A DNA stretch of 64,000 bases, from the NCBI GenBank assembly GCA_025786725.1, contig JAHLTZ010000035.1, positions 124,001-188,000 of the forward strand, read 5' to 3'. A model generated the notes under the pieces. It saw only the letters and a list, made by a program, of their open reading frames with translations, did no database searches and was not told the origin of the DNA. The stretch is from Syncephalis fuscata (Eukaryota > Zoopagomycota > Zoopagomycetes > Zoopagales > Piptocephalidaceae). The translations under genes were made by a program, and so were the position numbers. Below are positions 1-10,762 of this stretch, in pieces (the first letter of the stretch is position 1; the number at the start of each line of letters is the position of its first letter).

Positions 1-2528
1 TTGATCTTACCGGTCAGAATCGTTCATTTTATCAAATTCATCAATAAGACAAACGCCTTTATCGGCAAGTACAAGTGCACCGCCTTCCAGTGTCCATTCA
101 CGGGTTACTGGATCTTTACGTACGGAGGCGGTCAAGCCCACTGCTGATGCACCTTGACCAGTGGTAAATACAGCACGATGTGCTACCTTTTCAATATACT
201 TTAAGAATTGAGACTTGGCCGTACCCGGATCACCAAGCATTAACATATTAATATCGCCACGTAGACGATGTTTCCCTTGAATATCCTTGGGACAGCCACC
301 GAATAAGGCAAGGGCAATACCTGTTTTAATATCTCGATGGCCGTAAATGGATGGTGCAATACTTTTAATGATCTATTAATTACAGGTTAGTTATTGTATT
401 TGGTATATTGTATTATCTTAACACTTACACGTTGGCCAACACGTTCATCGCGTGCCAATTCACGAATAGCTCGTTCATCCTCTTCGGTTAATCGATAGCT
501 GGAATAACGATCGGCCTTTTTATTAATATGATTTGCCTCGATAACCGTTGAGAATACAGGGAATCCATGCTGTGTATTAAGTGAGGCATCGTAATTATTA
601 CGATAGATACCCGTCACTTCCTATCAATTAAATATATTTAGTATTATTAATAACTGTAAATATCTACTATTAATGCCTTACAATTTCTTCTCCTGGTTTG
701 GCCGTATCAACTAGATCCCATAGCAAAATTACTTCTCTGTGTCGTGGTAAACGACCAGGTGGCACCATAGATGGACTTTCTTGAAGGGTTAGTTTTTGAT
801 AATTGCGATAGACCGTCTAATTAATGGTTAATAAAACACTTTGTAAATATAGACTTGGTAGTTACCTGTTCCGAGACAACTTCAAATGGACCACGTGATT
901 GACAAGAAGCACATCGCTGTATACGAATTTCTGTATGGGCATCCTGACTAAATGGACCCATAATCATGCCACATTTAACACAGTTGAATTTAACGTACTT
1001 CAACTGAGGAAATACACCAGTACGACGAGTAACTACACCGGTAACTCGTACAAGACAATTGATATGGTTACGACTGTATAGATACAAATAAGCTATTGAT
1101 GTTAGTGATTATAACGATCTACTTACCGTAAATCTCTTAGACTAACCATGGCAGGTAGATCTGTAATACGAACATGAACCTCAGGATGAATATCATCATA
1201 GTGTTGCCACATAAGTTTGACTACATCATGGGCAACCGTATCAAATATAGCCAACATTTCGGTAGGCGCATTGGCTAGGAAATATGCTAGAATACTCTTT
1301 GATTCTGCCAAATGCGTATAACTAACTTCAAGACTTTCAAGATTCTCTAATTATCATATCGTATATTATTTAGATAGTGTTACATAGTAGCAATGCCACT
1401 TACGTTCACCCAATCGTTTAATACGGGCACCGTAAACGGATGTACCACGTTCATCGACAAATGTCTTTAAAAATTGGCTGAATTCATTGGCAATTGTCTT
1501 TCGTGGACCACTCATGGTAACCCATTCGGCAATATTTCTTGCTTTAACATCCTGTAATGCTTCAACAGGGAATACCTATTGATATAGATTTGTTAATAGC
1601 GGCTATGGTTATTCACTATTAAACAGTATTGTGTATACCTACATCCATTTCTTCTTCTGGCATCATAGCCATTGGATCTATATCATTACGCATAACACGG
1701 CGTTGACGTGTCACAACCGGTAGATCTAATGGTTCATCTAATAGCATAGATTATATCAATATATGCTATATTTATGTTCACTATATTCGTAATAGCTTAC
1801 CATCCATGATAAATGCTGCCGGAACACGGCCATCTATACGACGTTGTTCAGCATCACGTCGACTCATAATGGCCTCTGCAGCATGTCGATCGGACACATC
1901 CATTGTATCGTAGTCTTGTGTATCAAGTTCGTCAATGTCATAGTCGTCAAGACGAGCATTTTGACGATAGTCACTAGTTATTTAATAGCGTTATTAATAT
2001 TATATTCCCAATTACTCATATTCAATTATAAATACATACGATTCCATGCCTGGACCAAATAGATCCTCTCCTTCATCTTCTTCGTCTAAATCATCAAGGA
2101 TATCATCGTCTTGAACACGATTCTCCTCTTCGGCCGCATCATCATCATTAAAGAACGACGAAGCAGGCGAGGATGGACTGCCAGGCGAACCAGGTGGCGA
2201 CGAAAATAGATCAGGTTCTCCTGATACAGGACGGCGAGTTGATGCCGCATTATTACGATTACTGCCACCACCACTGCCGATAGTTAAATGGTCCTCGTCG
2301 TCGTCGCGACCACCAAGATAATCGCGTTGTCTTTTCCTATCAGCCTATAAGTTATTTAATAAATCAGTTGTAAATAATATTGAATAAATTAATATACAGC
2401 TCATAACTGCATCATATATGCGATCCTTTAATAGCTAGACTTTTAAATGCTAACACTATTATTTGGTCTAGTTATATTGGATCGCGTTCCATATTTTATA
2501 TATTTAAAAGTTTTTTTTAACTTACCAT
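1..2528 (-). CDS. MCM2: MCM2 replicative helicase subunit (3' part outside window)
   Basis: Subunit of the hexameric MCM2-7 helicase that licenses and unwinds replication origins in the nucleus. Exon 1 is only the start codon (2526-2528) followed directly by a GTAAG donor; exon 2 begins near 2345. The N-terminus is acidic and serine-rich, with the MCM2-like stretch EDLFGPGME. The zinc finger CxxC...CxxC lies near 890-1000, and Walker [10 protein letters not shown] and Walker [12 protein letters not shown] lie at 15-240. The last visible exon ends at 11 with a GTAAG donor, so the arginine-finger half lies beyond the left edge. At least seven introns of 50-180 nt are present. It is divergent from YJU2 with about 300 bp between the start codons. 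Identity rests on the near-exact AAA+ core and the typical MCM2 N-terminus. No defect is seen in the visible part. Confidence 0.95.
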
Positions 2529-2833
2529 AGCTATTTATTACCGCGACAATCCTTTTAAATCAGTTCAAATAGTCCTCAAACTAGGCTGTAAGCGTTTTTT
2601 TACAGGCGAATAGAGCGTCGAGCAAACGAGCAGGACAGAATATGGACTGAAAAAAGAGGTGACAATTTGTGGCGGAGTATTGTGCGCTAGTCTATTTGAA
2701 AATATTTTTTATCAATTTGAATTAAAGAATAGATCGATATAATTCAACTTGGCTGTGACGACCTGTGAATGTTTTGGTTCTACAGTCTTGCATTCGCCTT
2801 TCTCGTTCATTTTTATATCTTTAGTATTCAATC
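2529..2833. promoter_or_regulatory. Shared divergent promoter MCM2 / YJU2
   Basis: The 305 bp between two oppositely directed start codons must hold both promoters. It contains T/A-rich runs near 2510-2520 and 2700-2730. I see no certain TATA box or known factor site. Confidence 0.5.
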
Positions 2834-3863
2834 ATGTCAGAACGAAAAGTACTAAACAAGGTAGGTAAGCTTGTAAGATGATGTAACAGTAGGTTCTAAT
2901 GGTGTGGCATGATAGTACTATCCACCGGATTTCGATCCTTCCAAAATCCCTAGACTTCGTCGTCCAAAGGAAACACAGCATAAGGTGCGCTTGATGGCAC
3001 CGTTCAGTATGCGATGCACAACATGCGCCGATTACATTGCTAAAGGAAAGAAGTTCAACGCGCGTAAAGAGACGGTTGAAGGCGAGGACTATTTAGGTAT
3101 TAAGATATTTCGCTTTTACATCCGTTGTCCTCGTTGTTCAGTTGAAATTACCTTTAAGACTGATCCTGAGAATTCCGACTATACATGCGAACAAGGTGCA
3201 CTGCGTAACTTTGAACCATGGCGTGAAGAGAAGATTCTTGGTGTTGAAGCACAAAAAGACACAGAAGCTGAGGCAAAGCTGGATCCAATGCGGGCCTTGG
3301 AACGGCGTACAGAAGAAAGTAAACGAGAAATGGAAATTTTAGATGCATTAGATGAAATCCGGATACGTAATGCTCGTAATGAACGTGTTGATCAATCAGC
3401 TGTACTTGATCATGCATTGGGTGAAGATCCAGAGGACATAGCTCGTCGTGAAGAGGAGGAACTTGATCGATTGGCCCGAGAAGCATTCGCTTTACCAGAT
3501 ATGACAAATGATACAACGAGCAAAAATGATTCTAAAAAGAAAACGGGTAAAAAGCGTAATAATGAAACAGTCGATGTAGTAAAGACGGCCGCTCAATCAC
3601 TTGGTGTATCGCTAAGTGGTACATTAACTGGAATGGCCACGAAGCGAGCTCGTACAGAAGATACAACTGCGCGTATTAACAGTGCCATTCGACCAATATC
3701 AAATGCTAAATCATCCAAAAATGAATTAGGCATTGTACGAAAAGCAGCTCCAGCATCTAAAGTACAAGTAGCAGCTAAAAAAGTAACAGAGACTACACCG
3801 ACAAATGGTCTAGCTGGTCTTATGGGCGATTATGGTAGTAGCAGTGATAATGACGACGAGTAA
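2834..3863 (+). CDS. YJU2: YJU2/CCDC94-type splicing factor (CWC16 family)
   Basis: Spliceosome factor that supports the first catalytic step of pre-mRNA splicing in the nucleus. CDS is join(2834..2860, 2916..3863), 324 residues, with one 55-nt intron. The protein opens with [20 protein letters not shown], the family signature. It continues with a zinc-binding region with two CxxC pairs (CTTC near residue 45, CPRC near residue 83) and the conserved GALRNFEPW. The C-terminal half is charged, predicted coiled, and ends in a low-complexity acidic tail, as usual for the family. Exon 1 is nine codons and the splice keeps phase 0. Convergent with the aminopeptidase gene downstream. Confidence 0.95.
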
Positions 3864-4192
3864 ATAAATAATATGTATTGGCATTATGATTAGTTAAAGT
3901 ATTAATAAATAAATAAACAAATAATTAATTAATTAAATACTAAATACGATATAATAGATTAATCATATTGTGTTGATTAAATTACGTAAATCATTATAAA
4001 TGGTTTATTGGTAAATATCATATTTATTAAAAATTAAATAAAATATAAAAGCTATTTAACATTAAAGATAAGAACAAGTGTAAATATACTATTAATAAAC
4101 TTTGAAATCATTAGTTATTAATGGATTTAGATAAAATACCATGCTTTATTATATTCAATAAAATAACGGTAAAAAGTTAGAAGAAATTAAGC
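3864..4192. other. Convergent intergenic spacer
   Basis: AT-rich 3' flank shared by YJU2 and the aminopeptidase gene, with several AATAAA-like words (for example near 3903-3915) that may serve as poly(A) signals. No gene seen. Confidence 0.5.
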
Positions 4193-7071
4193 TTAAGCAT
4201 GCTTGTTCAACCAGGCGGCAACTTCGCTCTTGGCACGTTTCAAGTAGGCCGCATTAGTATTGATTAATTCAAGACTTTGCTTAACGGCACGTTCGATGTT
4301 GCGATGTTCACGTGCATCAAAGAAGGCCTTGATTTCGATGGCATCCTTTTCAGAGGCGAATTGTGCACATGAGCTTTTAACAATCGACATAAGAATTGAC
4401 GGCGAGCCACGGTAGCGTTCGGCCAGCACATTGTAATTAGACTCGACAAATGTCCAGAATTGTCGGCGAGCCGATAGATTGACGGCTAACGAGCGGTAAA
4501 CATAGATGACATCCTGAGGACGGATATCTTCCTTGGATAGCGTCATCTTAAGTGCACGCTCGATGGTGGCGGCATTTGAGGCGCAGCCAAGTGCTACAAG
4601 AGCCATTAGCTTTTGATCGGCCACCTTTGATTCGCGGTAAAGCTTAAGTACAGCCTCAAAATCGGCCTCTGTACCTGTCTTTACGACAATACCAAATATT
4701 GATCCACGAAGATCTGGGTGCAATACCGACTCATCACCAGCAATATATTGATTAAATCGCTTATGTGCTTCGTCAATAACACTAATAATAATAATAATAA
4801 TAATAATAATTGGTAATGAGTATATAAATATGGCAATTATTATATATAACTTACCCTTGATGACCTGTATTACCTGCACGGCTAATGGCCAATGTACGTA
4901 ATTGAGAAAGTAAAAAGCTTTCCCCTTCTTTATATTCCCAGCCAAGTCGTTCAACTTGTTTGCTAAATAGACGAGCAGTTAAGCGATCAAGCGCGGCGCG
5001 TTCTTCAGCTGGTTGTTCAAACCAAATTGAAGATATGTCACTCAAACGCGTGCTTACTTCACGCCACACCAAGTATTCTTCTTCGTTCTCAAAGCTTTCA
5101 AGTAATGCTAGTACATCAGCTGTACTACCAGCACCACTGGCAGCCAATGCACCAGCATCTGATAGAATGCTAATACGATCGGTTGTTTCGGTCATTGCAC
5201 CGCCACGAATAGCTGCGGCCAATTTTGCAAGATGCTCCTTTGGATAGTGTACACGATATACACCTGTTTGACGTTGATTTAACTTGTAGAACTTTTCATG
5301 TTCGGGCTTAGCAAATGTAGCCTCACGAGTGGTAAGTACAAGTGCATCCTTGCTCTCTGGATTGACTTTGCCCGCCTCAGTCGCTAGCGCCAATGGCACC
5401 CACCAGAGATGTTTATCATCTTCAGTAGTTGCATCTCCACTTGATAAGAATCGGTTCTGAGTTACAGAGAATGTCTTATCGTCAACATCCTTTACAGTAA
5501 CAACTGGATGTCCAATATAGCGAGTCCACAGTGTCATAAACTTGCTAATGTCAAGCTGTGACTCCTCGGACAATGCAGACCATAGATCATCGGTACTAGC
5601 ATTGCCAAAGGCATGCTTTTTCAAATAGCGACGAATACCAGCCAAGAATACATCACGGCCCATGTAATTGCTCAACATACGAATCACACTGCCACCCTTA
5701 TTGTAGCTGATGGCATCGAAGATCTGTGGAATTTCGGCTGCATCACGTACTTCAACTTCAATTGGATGCGAAGAGCGTAGTGAGTCGAGATTCAATCCAT
5801 TATGAACAACATCTACTACAAACTGGCTCCATACTTCCCATTCAGGGAATAAATGGTCAACAGCAAGCCATCCAACCCAGGTGGCAAATCCTTCATTAAG
5901 CCATAGATGAGACCACCATTCCATGGTAACTAGATTGCCAAACCATTGATGGGCAAGTTCATGGGCAACAACACTGGCTACGTTCATCTTGCCACGTGCC
6001 GAACTAGACTTCTTATTCCATAATAAAAGAACATTACGGAATGTGACAAGGCCCCAGTTCTCCATGGCACCAGCCTCAAAGTCAGGTACGGCAATCAAAT
6101 CCATCTTTGGCAATGGATACGGTTGGCCAAAGATTTCAGCAAAATATTCAAGGATTTTTGTAGTAATGCTTAATGCAAACTCGCCTTCTTCTTTTTTGCC
6201 AGGTGGTGTATAGACACGGCAAAGAATTGGCTTGCCGTTCTTTTCACCAGAACTTTGTGCTTCGATGTACTCGAATTCACCAACTGCATAGGCAAGTAAA
6301 TAGGTTGACATAAGCGGCGTAGTGGCAAATACAACCGATTTAAGCGGCTTTCCTTCAACGTCGGTTGTTGAGACGACATTCATGTTTGAAAGTGCCGTCA
6401 ATTCCTTGGGTACATTAAGTGTGACGTCAAAGGTTGCCTTAATGGCTGGCTCATCCCAGCAAGGAAGTGATTTACGGGCATCGGTGGACTCAAATTGCGT
6501 AACTGCCATAAATTTCTTTTCACCTGCAGCATTTTCATATGAACTACGATAAAATCCACTCATTTGATCGTTCAGTGTGCCGGTAAACTCAATCGATAGA
6601 GTACCAGTTGAACCGACTGGCAATGCCTCGGGGAAGGTCAGTGTTAATGTTTGCTTGGCCGCATCAAGCTTGAATTCCGTAGTAGCCAGATCTTGCTCTG
6701 TCTTGCCGACAACGTTGATCAAACGTGCCGATTGAACTTCAAGCTCATTGGCGTTAAGTACGATCACATTTGTTTGCTCTTTAACCTCGATGCTATTAAT
6801 AATAGATGAATTAGTGCCAAATATCAATAAACACAGTTAATACTCACTTAATATTGACATGACCACTAAAGGTAAAATTGACAAGGTCTGGCGTTAATGT
6901 AAGGGCATAGTGCGATGGACGCACAGCAGTGGGTAGAACTTCACGGTCCGACATTGTCGCAGATCTTTTGTGATAGAATAGCCATGACGTGAATATCGGA
7001 TAAATGATAGCGCCCAAGCCAACAAGTGCAGCAATAAACAGGAAAAAACCACGTGTAGATTGCGTTGCCAT
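4193..7071 (-). CDS. M1 family zinc aminopeptidase (Aap1 / puromycin-sensitive type)
   Basis: Removes N-terminal amino acids from peptides. CDS is complement(join(4193..4781, 4855..6792, 6848..7071)), 916 residues, and all phases agree. Substrate motif GAMEN lies near residue 317, and the zinc site HELAH with the third ligand Glu in NEGFATW near residues 354-377. The C-terminal ERAP1_C-like helical domain is complete. The first in-frame ATG (7071) adds about 39 residues with a hydrophobic stretch (FFLFIAALVGLGAIIYPIF) before MSDREVLPT, where a second ATG (6954) would give a plain cytosolic form. The long form may be membrane-anchored or targeted. Intron 2 carries a (TAA)n run next to its acceptor. 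Length and motifs fit fungal Aap1 well. Confidence 0.93.
4783..4812. repeat. (TAA)n microsatellite in an aminopeptidase intron
   Basis: About ten tandem TAA/TTA units lie directly at the 3' splice site of the second intron, so the TTATTAG acceptor is part of the repeat. Confidence 0.9.
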
Positions 7072-7790
7072 TATAAAGGCACAACAAAGAAAAATAGTAA
7101 ATATCAACAATAGATACAAAAGATCAAGATAGTCGATGGTGGTGTATAAAAGAGTAGAGGAATAGCATAGGTTAGTTAACACGTTGGGCACTTTACTACT
7201 TAGGCAAGCGCCCTACAATCACTGGAGTAGCCTACCTTCAACCAAATGGGTGAACGAATACAATGAGTAAGAGTAGGCGGACAAGTGAGTAGTGAGCTAG
7301 CGAGTAAGAAAGTAGAAAAGAAACAAGGCGGTACGTAGTGAGATAGAGATAGCGATGGAGAGAGAAAGAAGGTTTTATATTAGCGTACTGACGAGAAAGT
7401 AGGCCTATTTGTATTCATAAGTGATGACGTAGCAACTTGTTCACGTGGAGCAGAAATCAACGCTCACCAATGATTGACCATTGTATTTATACTTTATTTA
7501 TTTTAAGTAATAATCCATTAGTTCATCTTTTAAAATGTGTGATATACTATAATTTATTTTAAATTTATTATTGCTATTGTAGTGCCAATTTATTAGTAAT
7601 TATTTAATAAGTTTAAGAAGTTACTGTACTTTGACCGCCACATTTTATTTACTCATTTTACCATCTTTTTCTATTGCTATCTTATTGTTTTATCGTCTTT
7701 TTGGATATTCTATTCAGTAATATATTATACGAAAATGCCGAATATAACGATATAAATAACACGCGTATTTAAACATCAATAAAAAACATT
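7072..7790. other. Upstream region of the aminopeptidase gene
   Basis: Holds the presumed promoter and 5' UTR. A tract rich in GAGTAAG/GAGA words on the + strand (about 7255-7375) is a CT-rich tract on the coding strand. Beyond 7480 the DNA is AT-rich and I see no gene. Confidence 0.5.
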
Positions 7791-7839
7791 ATTCAATTTC
7801 TAGTTTTTATTTCTCTTATTTACACTAACACCTGTTCAA

Positions 7840-8290
7840 GTAACCTCAACGGCATGCCATATATTCTGGTTACAACTGTCACTACAAGATCTTCCTGGTG
7901 AAGACACTCAACCTACCATTATTGCATATGGTGGAGATCATTTGATTCATCAATGGTTGGCAAATAAACTACGCCTACCAAGTTGATGCCAAGAATGCTT
8001 AAGAGAATGGTGAACATCAGAAACGCTAGTCGTCCTACCTTTTTGTCATTATAGACAAGTATCTTACATTACAAATATGCCCAAAATGCAATAGTAGAGT
8101 ATTGGAAAATAGAAGAGATTATTTAGATGCAATAATCCACACTGTACGTAGTAACAACAATAACAACTGCGAAACGATATGGAATCGCGATCAATGGTTC
8201 TATTAATATTCTATCAAACTTTCTCACATGGTCAACAACAACAATGATCGGCCTCGTGAATCTCAAAGTAGTTAAATGAACGTTATAACT
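7840..8290 (+). pseudogene. Decayed copy of a zinc-ribbon-like protein
   Basis: Translation of 8060-8190 gives LQICPKCNSRVLENR followed by DAIIH and an Asn-rich stretch ending in TIWN. This is clearly the same family as the minus-strand reading frame at 10,301-10,680 (SQICPECNSRILENR, DAIIH, TTWN). Upstream there is a CQEC pair. Stop codons interrupt the frame at about 7985, 8011 and 8204, so it is a relic. Function is unknown; the paired CxxC motifs suggest a zinc ribbon. It lies next to a decayed F-box gene. Confidence 0.6.
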
Positions 8291-8382
8291 ATGTTTGTTG
8301 TACATAACAGCATAAATTTAATTGGAACGAATTTTGCTTTGAGGACTCCAAATGTAAGAGTCAAAGTACAGTTCAACCAAGT

Positions 8383-9970
8383 TTAATTCAATTCAGGTAC
8401 AAAACTTGTAACAAATGTTCCATTTTCATTCACTAATAGCATGTGACCAAATGTAAACTCAAAATGTTGTACCCTTGCTATTGGAAATGAATAAACATTT
8501 ACGTTACCTGTTACAACATCAATAACACAATAACAATTAGTGTTGTGACTATATCCAACAACCTTTGTATCGATAAAACGCTGAAAATAACGCAATCCAT
8601 TGGTCAAGGGTTTTAAATAAATGTGATGCAAAATCTCTTTGTTTAATAACGAAACAACAACTAACGATGGGTAATCGAACGGATAAAACACAATCAAATC
8701 ATGTTCTGAAATTAAAATCAATCTTTCAAAGTATTCTATTGGACAGCTGCACTCAAAAATGACTCATTTGCTTAAAGAAATTACTCGGATGCAGCGCTGT
8801 CGATTATATGTGTTTTCACTTGATGTTTCATTGATTAAAGAATGTTACAATGAACTAAAATACGATCGTTGTCAAGTGAATAAAATTTTGAAATCAAATA
8901 TGCCGGAAGATTGGAAATGTTAATATGATCTGAGGCAATTGTAGTCACCTGCGTCGTATCATCGTCAATTATCTTCAAATTTATATTAGGCGTCAATAGC
9001 ATGCGGACTATTTCATAGTTGAGTTTGTACTCGCTATAGTAATACCGTATTATAATTGTGTCTTTATCGTTTGTTGTATGTATTCTGCTGCTATTGAAGT
9101 TGGTATTTGGGAAGTTAATAAATTGAGATTCATAAGATTGCGTTGTTTAGCCAATGTTATAAACTGATCGAGTATAGTGAGTGGGTTGTAAATCGTGGTT
9201 GAATTAATGGATTGTGGACTGAAAAACAGCAAAAATGTACCTGTAATTCCACCGTCCCAGAAACCATCAGCATCAATTGAGTTTAACAGTTGGCAGCTAT
9301 GTTCATTCCATATTTGAAGTACATCAAATGACCTTTAATATATTTCAAGCGTAAATTACACGCATGCTTTCAGCAATGTTATCTACTTGTTGTCTGTATT
9401 GATAAAATTGGATACTTTTTATCATATTAAAACGGTGTTTATCCAAACTTAACGAATGACTTTTATTGTATTCTTGGTTGAAAGTTTAATCAAATCAACA
9501 AGGGGGTGGTCACAATCAGCTACTGCAATCCAGCCAAGATAGCTTGCAACAATTCCGTTTTCCCAAATATCTATTTCTCCTAATTTATCTACTATAGCGG
9601 AAGTTGGACAGATTATCGATGTTGACTTGTTATTTTGCCAATTTATGCCCAAGTTGATACGCTGACTATATAGTTGAAACCAAGTCAATTTTGATGTAGT
9701 TTTATTTTCCATATCAGCTGCTATTCTGTTATTCTTGATTTTGTGTTAACTGCCATTTAACCAGTCAACATTGGTATTAATATTACGAGGAAAACGTTGT
9801 TGATACAATATCTTCCAAAATCCGTCATATTTGATAATATAATTATACAACAATTTACAAGTGCGTGCCAAAGCAATAGTCTCAGGTATTTCACTAAATT
9901 GCGCTATATAATGAACTATCTCAACAACTACAAATATATTTGGCAGCGTATTGTTATTCTGTGTCGACAT
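8383..9970 (-). pseudogene. Decayed F-box protein gene
   Basis: Relic of the F-box family whose full copy lies at 28,218-29,995. The pieces align in order. An F-box N-terminus is at 9746-9970 (MSTQNNNTLPNIF... FWKILYQQRFP). A second W-x2-LY-x-Q block is at 9449-9712. A middle part with LQIWNEHSCQLL is near 9300, with a following part at 9050-9232. A C-terminal block at 8383-8721 ends in SFVPELN. Several stop codons fall within the same frame (for example just after 9746 and below 9449), and the C-terminal block is in another frame. The better-preserved paralogue is a single exon, so introns do not explain the stops. F-box proteins are SCF ubiquitin-ligase adaptors. Confidence 0.8.
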
Positions 9971-10300
9971 GATAGAAATAAAATTGAACAAACAAAGCAT
10001 CCACCTATAACAAAAGGAGCTTTGAAACTAAATAGAATTAAGTACTGAGCTGCAGACAAAACACGTCTATGCAAAACATTTCTGCGTCTACAATTACTTC
10101 ATTTATGAAACAGCTAAATTTATAACACATGCTAATTTAATTATTACAATAATATATTTAAAAAACTGTTTCGTCATTCCATTCCACTAATAATCATTTA
10201 TGAATTCCACATTTTGAGTCACCAAAGTAAAATTTACTACAATCAAAGTCATGTCATTATTATACACAACATAGCTATATTGCTTCCTATCAAAACATTG
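9971..10300. other. Spacer between two gene relics
   Basis: AT-rich DNA with no coding feature that I can support. Confidence 0.4.
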
Positions 10301-10680
10301 TTAATAAATTGTCTTAAATAAATAATGAAACATATTATTTAATTTTTTTTGAAATATTTGAGGTCGATCATTATTGTTGTTGCTGGCCATGTGTAAAAAG
10401 ATTGATCGAATATTAATAAAGGCCATATGATTACAATTCCACGTTGTTCCACATTTGTTATTATTGCATCTACATATAGCATGGATTATTGCATCTGAAT
10501 GGCCTCCTCTATTTTCTAATATTCTACTATTGCATTCTGGGCATATTTGTGATGTAAGATTAAGATTAATATAACTATTATAAATGTCGTTTATCAAACA
10601 GTCACTTTTCCTATAGCCAATTTGACTAAATAAATAACATTTTGAACAATTAATATTATATATGACAACATATATATATT
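10301..10680 (-). CDS. Small zinc-ribbon-like protein, fragment or short gene
   Basis: Open frame with paired cysteines CSKC, CPEC and a later CRC...CG, then an Asn-rich tail (NNNN). It is homologous to the decayed copy at 7840-8290. The stretch from CSKC (near 10,645) to the stop is about 115 codons. No ATG precedes CSKC in frame and an in-frame stop lies at about 10,680, so the start is missing or in an unseen exon. Its 5' end lies about 80 bp from the 3' end of the RGS gene. No known family recognised. It may itself be a relic. Confidence 0.4.
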
Positions 10681-10762
10681 AAAGCAATAATAAAAAACAA
10701 TTGATATTTATTAAATTATTAAATTATTGGTTATTTTATGTATAAATAAAAAAGTTAATGGA

